DNA from: an uncultured Pelagibacteraceae bacterium
GTDB lineage: Bacteria > Pseudomonadota > Alphaproteobacteria > Pelagibacterales > Pelagibacteraceae
Assembly (NCBI GenBank): GCA_902619745.1
Contig: CACNFL010000001.1
Coordinates: 1-64,000 of the forward strand
Reading direction: 5' to 3'
Length of the DNA stretch: 64,000 nucleotides
Under the pieces are notes generated by a model. It was not told the origin of the DNA. It did not search any database and saw only the letters and a list, made by a program, of their open reading frames with translations. Positions 57,418 through 64,000 of this stretch are shown here, in pieces. Position numbers and translations under genes: made by a program. The stretch's first letter is position 1, and the number at the start of each line of letters is the position of its first letter.

Positions 57418-58746
57418 CTAGCTCCAAGGAAACGGACTGTTCGAAGTAGGGTGAAGTTCTCCCTTCTCGTAACGGTTGAATCTAAATGGTTTTAACAAAT
57501 CACTTTCAGTACCAAGAATTTCTTTTGCAACAAGCTCACCAACTCCAATCATTTTGTATCCGTGGTTTGCATCTGCAATCATGTAAACGTTTTCAAAAAA
57601 CCTATCAAAGATTGGAAAAGAGTCTGGCGTCATGCATCCAAGACCACCCGAAGGTCCTTTTCTATATAAATCAGATTTACCTTCAAATCTTTTTTGACAA
57701 TGTGCTAAAGCTGAACACCACATTTCACTAAATGCATCAGTTGTTTGATACTCAGGAGACTCAATTCCATAAGGATCAACATTAACCTGATCAAAATGTT
57801 TTTTGACTATGTAGGGTGAAGTACCACCTTGGACACCTAATCCTTCGATATCAGGTTTATAATAAATTCCCCAAATTTTATCTGTTAATAATTTTTTAGT
57901 TTTGTCTGAATATAACGGAGCAGTCGAGTCTACATGAACTACAGGTGGTTGTTTTCCATCATTTGTTTTCAAAAAATCTGGTTCAACACCAATAACGCCT
58001 TCTTGTAACATCCAGTAAGTCCACATATCAGTTTCATGCATTTTACCATCTTTACCTTTGATATTTGCTGTCTTAGGTAATTCCAACATGTTCCAAAAAT
58101 CTCTCGCCCAAGGACCTGCTCCAATAACGACTTGTTCACATTCAATTATACCTTTGTCTGTTTCTACTCCTGTAACAGCTTGACTATTACTTCCTTTTTT
58201 AAATCCTGTTACTTTTACACCTTTCATCACTTGCACACCATTAGATGTAGATTTACTTTCTAGTGCTTTAATTGAATCTTTATTAAAAGCGTATCCACCT
58301 TTTTTTTCATGTAGTACTGAAGTGATACCTTGTGCTTGCCAATCATCAAAAATACCCTTCATATAATTTGAACAATCTTTTTCACCTTCTATAAATACTG
58401 ACTCGTATCCAATGGCTTTTTGTTGTTCATAAATAGTTGCAACATCTTCATGCATTACCTCTGGTGATATTTGCAAATAACCAACTGGATTGTATTTAAA
58501 TGCTTTAGGATCACTCTCCCATACAGAAACTGAGTGAGCCATTAACTCTCTCATTGCTGGTTGGAAATAATTATTTCTTACAACACCACAAGCAATTCCG
58601 CTTGCACCAGCTGCAGTATCTTTTTTTTCTAATACAACTATGTCTCCAGGATTTTTGTAAGTATCAGAAAGTTTCCAAGCAGTACTTAGACCGTGAATTC
58701 CACCACCGATTATAACTACTTTTGCTTTCGAAGGTAATGTCGTCAT
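57418..58746 (-). CDS. FAD-dependent amine oxidoreductase (DAO superfamily; sarcosine / N-methylglutamate dehydrogenase-like)
   Basis: 'AKVVIIGGGIHGLSTAWKLSD', 'VVIGAGPWARDFW', 'GGLGCMTPDSFPIFD'. Confidence 0.82.
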   Translation of the reverse strand: MTTLPSKAKVVIIGGGIHGLSTAWKLSDTYKNPGDIVVLEKKDTAAGASGIACGVVRNNYFQPAMRELMAHSVSVWESDPKAFKYNPVGYLQISPEVMHEDVATIYEQQKAIGYESVFIEGEKDCSNYMKGIFDDWQAQGITSVLHEKKGGYAFNKDSIKALESKSTSNGVQVMKGVKVTGFKKGSNSQAVTGVETDKGIIECEQVVIGAGPWARDFWNMLELPKTANIKGKDGKMHETDMWTYWMLQEGVIGVEPDFLKTNDGKQPPVVHVDSTAPLYSDKTKKLLTDKIWGIYYKPDIEGLGVQGGTSPYIVKKHFDQVNVDPYGIESPEYQTTDAFSEMWCSALAHCQKRFEGKSDLYRKGPSGGLGCMTPDSFPIFDRFFENVYMIADANHGYKMIGVGELVAKEILGTESDLLKPFRFNRYEKGELHPTSNSPFPWS

Positions 58747-58847
58747 ATGAAAACATTATTTTTTGCAAATAGTAATTAATATAATTTTTTATAGAACTAA
58801 AAATTATATATATAATTTAGATATTTCGATTTTTGTGAAATTTATCG

Positions 58848-59198
58848 CTAATAACTTATATTTTTTAAGGTATCCAGGTATTCATTAAATTCTTTAACAA
58901 AAGAATCACTAGGTATTATATTTTTTACCCTTTGGTCTGTTGATGTTTTTTCAAGACGAAAGAATCCTTTTTCACAAGCTTCATTAATAATCAATGCAGA
59001 TTTAGGTCTAGATGTTTTAAACAATTTAGTTTTAAGTTCCTCAACAGATAGTTTTTTATTTTCTTTATGTGCAGACATTACTAATAACATCATATGATAG
59101 TGAGAAGGAGATTTTCTAAAAAAATAGTTACTGGCTGTATGCGATTGCCTCATCTGATCTTCCCAAAAATCTAATAACGTCTTTTTTTCTTTTGGCAT
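58848..59198 (-). CDS. Putative winged-helix (MarR-like) regulator
   Basis: 116 aa; 'LSVEELKTKLFKTSRPKSALIINEACEKGFFRLEKTSTDQRVKNI' resembles a helix-turn-helix plus wing. Confidence 0.55.
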   Translation of the reverse strand: MPKEKKTLLDFWEDQMRQSHTASNYFFRKSPSHYHMMLLVMSAHKENKKLSVEELKTKLFKTSRPKSALIINEACEKGFFRLEKTSTDQRVKNIIPSDSFVKEFNEYLDTLKNISY

Positions 59199-59203
59199 TA
59201 TTT

Positions 59204-61543
59204 TTAAGCTCTGACTCTTGATTTGGTTGGATCGTAGAATGGAAAACCAACAACTTTAGCACCAATCCTTTTTTGATGACCATCGATTTTACCTATTTCA
59301 ACTTCAGTACCGATTTCTGAGTATTGAACATCTATTCTACAAAGAGCAATATTTTTATTCAAAGTAGAGGACAAGCATCCACTAGTAACTATACCAACCT
59401 GTGATCTTCCAATATGAACACAGTCTCCATGGCCTGCTATTTCTTTTCCATTAAGTTCTAGGCCTACCAATTTCTTTTGTGGGTTAGCTTTTCTTTTAAT
59501 CAATTCCTCTTTACCAATAAAATCTTCTTCTTTTGTTTTCAGTGGAACGGCAAAACCAATACCAGCTTCAAAAGGATCTTGCTCCCCATCAAACTCTGCG
59601 CCAAATAAAATTAAACCTGCCTCAATTCTTAGTTTGTCTAAGGCAGCAAACCCTGCTGGTATCAATCCATCATCTTTACCTGCTTCCATTAATTTATCCC
59701 AAACTTTAGGAGCATGTTTTGGATGACACCAAACTTCATAACCTAATTCACCAGTATAACCTGTTCTAGAAACAATTAATGGAATACCTTGAAGCTCTTC
59801 TATTCTACAAATTGTAAATCTAAACCAGCCCAACTCATCTATCGAAGGCTGTGTTGGTGGTGTAAAGATAATTTTTTTTAAAATTTCTCTACTTTTTGGA
59901 CCTTGCAAAGATACATTGCTAATTTGATCAGTAGAGTTTTTAACAATAGCATTAAAATTCTTTTTCTTTGCAATTTCTTTTAGCCATTCTCCACCATATT
60001 CATCTCCACATATCCATCTAAAACCTGTTTCGCTTAATCTTAAAAGAGTTCCATCATCGAACATCATTCCATTTTCGTAACACATTGCAGAATATACAAC
60101 CTGTCCAACAGAAAGTTTTTTTATATTTCTTGTAAGAGTGTAGTTCATTAACTCTTCAGCATCAGGACCAATTATTTCAAACTTTCTTAGTGATGATAGA
60201 TCAATTAAAACAGCATCATTTCTACAAGCATTGTACTCATTAACCAAACCATGTTTGGTGTAATCGTTTGGAAGCCAAAACCCTCTAGCATCAACAAAGT
60301 TTCTAGTTAATTTTGAAGTTCTTTCATAAAAACCAGAATTTCTAGTAAGTTTATTTTCAGAGTCTGTTTTCATTCTAAAACCAAATGACTTTTTAAATTC
60401 TTTGTTTTTGTCGTAAGTTCTAACAAATATATTAGTAGGATTCCATGAATTACAAGGATCTATATCACTTGGACATGCGGTTGTTCCTATTGTTAAATCT
60501 TTTAAAGCCTTAAACATTACATAATCACCAGGTCTTGAATATGATTCATCGGAAATAACAGAATTCAATCCTCCAGCAGAGGTGTTAAAAAACAAATTAA
60601 TTGCATGCCAACCTTTTTGTTTCTGAACACCGTATTTCGACATACTTTCAGTTAAATTATCCGAACAGTTTGGATGACCAAAATACCCCGCATCTTCATA
60701 ATATTTTGAAGTACATGCAAGATTAAAAGTATCGTGTTTTCCAACAGTATCTCTTATTACTTCAACAAGTGGTTCATGATCTGTGTCATAAAATTTAGAG
60801 AACAAACCTGGTCCTGGGAAAATATTACCCATGAATGTTCTTGTGGTTTGCCAGTCTAATCCTTTTTCAATTCCTTTTTCTAATTTTCTTGTATCAAATG
60901 CCACAAAGTCAGAACATTGTCTGCCAGTTGGACTTATCACTTGAATATAATCTCCTTCTTTAACCTCATAAGATATTGAAGTTTCTTTATTTATATTTTC
61001 TTCATAAACAGGTTCGAAAACAGGATCAGGAATTACATTTAATTCCTTGTCATTAACAATTTTAGCTCTTTTAACAAATATAGTTAAATCAGTTGGTGGA
61101 TTTTGTTTTGTAACATCCATATCTTCGCCAGGTGCTGAAAATATTGCGTAACATTTATCTTTTGATTTTAATTTAATTTTTTCACCAGGTTCTGTGTCTA
61201 AATCAAATATAATTGATGATTTTGAATTAGAAATTTTTAAATTTCTTTTTTTTAATTGATAGTTGGTTGCTAAAATTGTTTCATCATTCTCACTAAGAAT
61301 ATTCATAATGTAATTTTTTTCATTATTTGATTTTAAATTTAAAATTCCAACATCAGATTTACCATCTTTGTTAAAACAAATTATTTCACAAATTTGATTA
61401 CCCTCATTATTAATAATTTCCAATTCATCATCAGGAAAAATTTGAAAAGCAGTTAGACCACCACCATTAACAACGTGTCTTTCAACTCCAGGTGGTAAAA
61501 TATTTAAACCAGGATATTTAATATCTTTACTTGTTCCTATCAT
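59204..61543 (-). CDS. tdm: Trimethylamine N-oxide demethylase-like protein (DUF1989 + GcvT aminomethyltransferase fusion)
   Basis: DUF1989-like 'QVISPTGRQCSDFVAFDTRKL...CTSKYYEDAGYFGHPNCSDNL...GTTACPSDIDPCNSWNPTNI' followed by GcvT 'SRTGYTGELGYEVWCHP', 'LDKLRIEAGLILFG'; 779 aa. Confidence 0.8.
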   Translation of the reverse strand: MIGTSKDIKYPGLNILPPGVERHVVNGGGLTAFQIFPDDELEIINNEGNQICEIICFNKDGKSDVGILNLKSNNEKNYIMNILSENDETILATNYQLKKRNLKISNSKSSIIFDLDTEPGEKIKLKSKDKCYAIFSAPGEDMDVTKQNPPTDLTIFVKRAKIVNDKELNVIPDPVFEPVYEENINKETSISYEVKEGDYIQVISPTGRQCSDFVAFDTRKLEKGIEKGLDWQTTRTFMGNIFPGPGLFSKFYDTDHEPLVEVIRDTVGKHDTFNLACTSKYYEDAGYFGHPNCSDNLTESMSKYGVQKQKGWHAINLFFNTSAGGLNSVISDESYSRPGDYVMFKALKDLTIGTTACPSDIDPCNSWNPTNIFVRTYDKNKEFKKSFGFRMKTDSENKLTRNSGFYERTSKLTRNFVDARGFWLPNDYTKHGLVNEYNACRNDAVLIDLSSLRKFEIIGPDAEELMNYTLTRNIKKLSVGQVVYSAMCYENGMMFDDGTLLRLSETGFRWICGDEYGGEWLKEIAKKKNFNAIVKNSTDQISNVSLQGPKSREILKKIIFTPPTQPSIDELGWFRFTICRIEELQGIPLIVSRTGYTGELGYEVWCHPKHAPKVWDKLMEAGKDDGLIPAGFAALDKLRIEAGLILFGAEFDGEQDPFEAGIGFAVPLKTKEEDFIGKEELIKRKANPQKKLVGLELNGKEIAGHGDCVHIGRSQVGIVTSGCLSSTLNKNIALCRIDVQYSEIGTEVEIGKIDGHQKRIGAKVVGFPFYDPTKSRVRA

Positions 61544-61642
61544 TTTAATTTTTAAATATAGTTATATTTTTTATCATCATTTTTATTGTTTAAATATATA
61601 TATATTTTTTAGAACTAATAATTCTTTACCTACCTATTCGTT

Positions 61643-61672
61643 TTGTCATAGACTATTGAATATTAATATTAA
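61643..61672 (+). promoter_or_regulatory. Candidate sigma70-like promoter of the tmoX-like gene
   Basis: TTGTCA (61643-61648), 18-nt spacer, TATTAA (61667-61672); pattern match only. Confidence 0.25.
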
Positions 61673-61685
61673 TAGAGGGGTATAC

Positions 61686-62630
61686 ATGAAAAAAATAATA
61701 TCATTACTATCTGCTCTAGTTATTTCTGTAGTAAGTTTTGCAGGAATTTCTAACGCTGATAGCAAGAAGCCTATCGTTATCCCAACTCATAACTGGTCAA
61801 GTCAAATTGTAATGGCCTACGTTATTGGTGGAATTTTCGAAAGTATGGGCAATAACGTTAAATACGTTAACGCAGACTCACAAGCAGTTTATGAGTCAAT
61901 TAGAATTGGAGATGTAACTATATCTCACGAGGTATGGGAATCTGCATTTGGTAAATCTTTTACTACTGCTTTAGATAAAGGTGGTTTATTAGATTGGGGT
62001 GATCATGAAGCAAGAACTCTTGAGGATATGGGATATCCAAACTGGGTTGCTGAAAAAGGATTATGCCCAGGTTTACCAGACTGGACAGCTTTAAAAAATC
62101 CAGATTGTGCTAAAAACTTTACAACACCTGATTCACCAGATGGAAAAGGAAGAATGTTGGAAGGTCCACAAACTTGGCATGGTGACTTAATTCCACAAAG
62201 GGTTGATGCACTAGGTTTAGGTGATTTATGGTGGGTTAAATTTGCTGGAAGTGCTGATGCACTTTGGGCAGAGTTAGCTGCAGCTGAAAAAGAAGGAAGA
62301 GGAACAATTATCTTCAACTGGACGCCTAACTTTACAGATGGTGCTGGTTTTACATTTATTGACTTCCCTCCATACACAGCTGGTTGCAGACCAGAAGATG
62401 GTGGAGATGGTAAATGTGGTTCTCCTGATGGATACTTGAAAAAAGCAGTTCATGAGGATTTCCCAAAAACTCATCCTGATGCAGCAGCAACGTTTAAGAA
62501 AATGTCATTCTCTACAAGTCAAATTGGTGCAATGGCAGCTTTAGTTGACGTTGACAAAATGACTCACGAAGATGCAGCTAAAAAATGGTTAGCTGATAAC
62601 AAGTCAGTTTGGCAAGCTTTTACTAAATAA
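61686..62630 (+). CDS. tmoX: Glycine betaine/TMAO-type ABC transporter substrate-binding protein (OpuAC/TmoX-like)
   Basis: Signal peptide MKKIISLLSALVISVVSFAGISNA; 'PIVIPTHNWSSQIVMAYVIGGIFESMG', 'EVWESAFG'; start moved to the ATG after GAGGGG. Confidence 0.75.
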   Translation: MKKIISLLSALVISVVSFAGISNADSKKPIVIPTHNWSSQIVMAYVIGGIFESMGNNVKYVNADSQAVYESIRIGDVTISHEVWESAFGKSFTTALDKGGLLDWGDHEARTLEDMGYPNWVAEKGLCPGLPDWTALKNPDCAKNFTTPDSPDGKGRMLEGPQTWHGDLIPQRVDALGLGDLWWVKFAGSADALWAELAAAEKEGRGTIIFNWTPNFTDGAGFTFIDFPPYTAGCRPEDGGDGKCGSPDGYLKKAVHEDFPKTHPDAAATFKKMSFSTSQIGAMAALVDVDKMTHEDAAKKWLADNKSVWQAFTK

Positions 62631-62650
62631 GGATAAAAGTTAAAATTTTA

Positions 62651-62687
62651 AATCTCCCCCAACATTGTTGGGGGGGATTTTTTTTTA
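62651..62687 (+). terminator. Intrinsic terminator after the tmoX-like gene
   Basis: AATCTCCCCCAAC-ATT-GTTGGGGGGGATT (13-bp stem with one G-U pair) followed by a T run. Confidence 0.92.
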
Positions 62688-62711
62688 AATAATTTTGTGT
62701 AAAATATATTT

Positions 62712-63089
62712 ATGAAAAGATCTATTTTTGTTTTTCTTTTAAGCTTTCTGGTTTGCTCATCAGTCTTTGCACGAAGTACAGGCTGTAAAGAAGGTAATTG
62801 TGATAATGGCTATGGTAAGTGGGTTTATACCGATAAAACAACTTATGAAGGAGAATGGGTTTCAACAAAAAAACAAGGACAAGGTGTAGAGACTTGGCCA
62901 AATGGATATATTTATAAAGGAGAATTCAAAAACAGTGTCTGGAGCGGAATAGGTACATTAACATTTCCTGATGGTTCTACTTACGAAGGAGAGTGGGCGA
63001 ACGGTTTTATGAATGGTCAAGGAACATTTACTTGGGCAGATGGAAAACAAAAAACAGGTATTTGGAAGAACGGCAAGTTACAAGAATAA
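62712..63089 (+). CDS. Exported MORN-repeat protein
   Basis: Signal peptide MKRSIFVFLLSFLVCSSVFA; repeats YEGEWVSTKKQGQGVETWPNG / YKGEFKNSVWSGIGTLTFPDG / YEGEWANGFMNGQGTFTWADG. Confidence 0.85.
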   Translation: MKRSIFVFLLSFLVCSSVFARSTGCKEGNCDNGYGKWVYTDKTTYEGEWVSTKKQGQGVETWPNGYIYKGEFKNSVWSGIGTLTFPDGSTYEGEWANGFMNGQGTFTWADGKQKTGIWKNGKLQE

Positions 63090-63640
63090 TGTCTAAAGAA
63101 AATTATATTAATAAAATAAAAGATTTACCTGAGTCTTTAAGACAATTTATTGGTCTTATATTTATTACTCTAATAGTAATTTTATCTTTTAGTATTTTAA
63201 ATGGAATTTTTGGACAAGGTGATGATTTAGTAAAAAGAATGAAGTTAGAAGAAGAAAGAATTGCTGAAGAAAAAAAACTAAGTGAGTTAATATCTAAACT
63301 ACCCTCTGGAATATTGGTCTCATTTGATGGAACTGATCACTACAAATTAACAGATGAAGTATATGAGCAGGTTTGTAAAGCTACAAAGCTAATTCCTCAA
63401 AGAGCAATAATGGGAGCTAATTTCTTAAATTTTAGAGCACATGAGCTTTATACAATTAATGGAAATAAAATTGATGAAACTTTTGTAGAGTGGGATCAAG
63501 AAAAAGGTAAATGTTTTGCAGGTTTTACGGTTAGTGGAAATAATGTAGGTGTTGATGAAAGTATTACTATAAGTGGAGAGGCTTTAAGTTTTTTAAGCAC
63601 AGGAATTGATACAAGAGTTTATTTTATTAAAAATTTTTAA
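63089..63640 (+). CDS. Unknown single-TM protein coupled to the MORN gene
   Basis: Start MSKENYINKIKDLPESLRQF at 63089 (TAATG overlap) preferred over the 62993 start; TM 'FIGLIFITLIVILSFSILNGIFG'. Confidence 0.72.
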   Translation: MSKENYINKIKDLPESLRQFIGLIFITLIVILSFSILNGIFGQGDDLVKRMKLEEERIAEEKKLSELISKLPSGILVSFDGTDHYKLTDEVYEQVCKATKLIPQRAIMGANFLNFRAHELYTINGNKIDETFVEWDQEKGKCFAGFTVSGNNVGVDESITISGEALSFLSTGIDTRVYFIKNF

Positions 63641-63705
63641 TGAGGAAAGGCAACAATTATTAACATTTTAATTTTATAGAATTTAATATAACTTTAAAAC
63701 AATTT

Positions 63706-64000
63706 ATGTCTGAGACTGTAATCAAATGCGAGTCGGTTTATAAAATTTTTGGAGAAAATGCCAAAAAGATGCTTGAAGAATCTAATGGCAACGTAGATGC
63801 AAAAACCTTTCAAGAAAAAGGATGTATAGTTGGAGTTAATAACGCTTCTTTTGAAGTTGCCAAAGGAGAAATGTTAGTAGTGATGGGATTATCTGGTTCG
63901 GGTAAATCAACTTTGCTTCGATGTATATCAAGACTAACAGATGCAACAGGTGGAAAAATTTTCATAGAAGGTCAAGATTTACTTGAATTAAACAATAAAG
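63706..64000 (+). CDS. tmoW: ProV/TmoW-like ABC transporter ATP-binding protein, N-terminal part (3' truncated)
   Basis: MSETVIKCESVYKIFGENAKKMLEE...GVNNASFEVAKGEMLVVMGLSGSGKSTLLRCISRLTDATGGKIFIEGQDL; Walker A present; absent from ORF track because no stop in window. Confidence 0.82.
   Translation, partial: MSETVIKCESVYKIFGENAKKMLEESNGNVDAKTFQEKGCIVGVNNASFEVAKGEMLVVMGLSGSGKSTLLRCISRLTDATGGKIFIEGQDLLELNNK

Noticed and set aside
61590-61612. TA-rich tract (tatatatatat) upstream of the tmoX-like gene as a repeat element
   Set aside because: Short and expected in an AT-rich genome; no unit structure or copies elsewhere.
1-64000. CRISPR arrays, tRNA/rRNA genes, IS elements, prophage genes
   Set aside because: No regularly spaced repeats, no tRNA/rRNA motifs, no transposase or integrase-like proteins seen.

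Overview
AT-rich, gene-dense 64 kb chromosomal window that looks like a SAR11/Pelagibacter-type alphaproteobacterium (inference from base composition, tiny intergenic gaps and gene content; not tested by search). No rRNA, tRNA, CRISPR or mobile element was seen. The content is mostly uptake and catabolism of nitrogenous and methylated solutes: (i) two branched-chain-type (Liv) ABC transporters flanking azlCD, a CsiD/GlaH-like glutarate hydroxylase and a ProC-like reductase; (ii) a minus-strand run of luciferase-like monooxygenase, DUF1185, alpha/beta hydrolase, aldehyde dehydrogenase and LivJ-type binding protein, with no obvious textbook substrate; (iii) a gamma-butyrobetaine-hydroxylase-like / thioesterase / ProV-like / ALDH region suggestive of carnitine or betaine metabolism; (iv) EutA-like + DoeA-like genes beside a polyamine-type Pot ABC transporter, a FadN-like enzyme, a ureohydrolase, an ALDH and an ArgE-like deacetylase; (v) a housekeeping block (acnA, BamB-like, zapE-like, yjbQ-like, photolyase); (vi) a probable TMAO/methylamine block (Tdm-like DUF1989-GcvT demethylase, GS-family ligases, MgsABC-like proteins, Amt, TmoX/OpuAC-like binding protein and the start of a ProV/TmoW-like ATPase), interrupted by a MORN-repeat protein plus an unknown membrane protein. 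Sequence-level observations include a terminator whose loop is a stop codon, a terminator abutting the next start codon, overlapping convergent genes and two short ORFs missing from the supplied track. Identities rest on recognised motifs and remembered family similarity only; no database search was possible.
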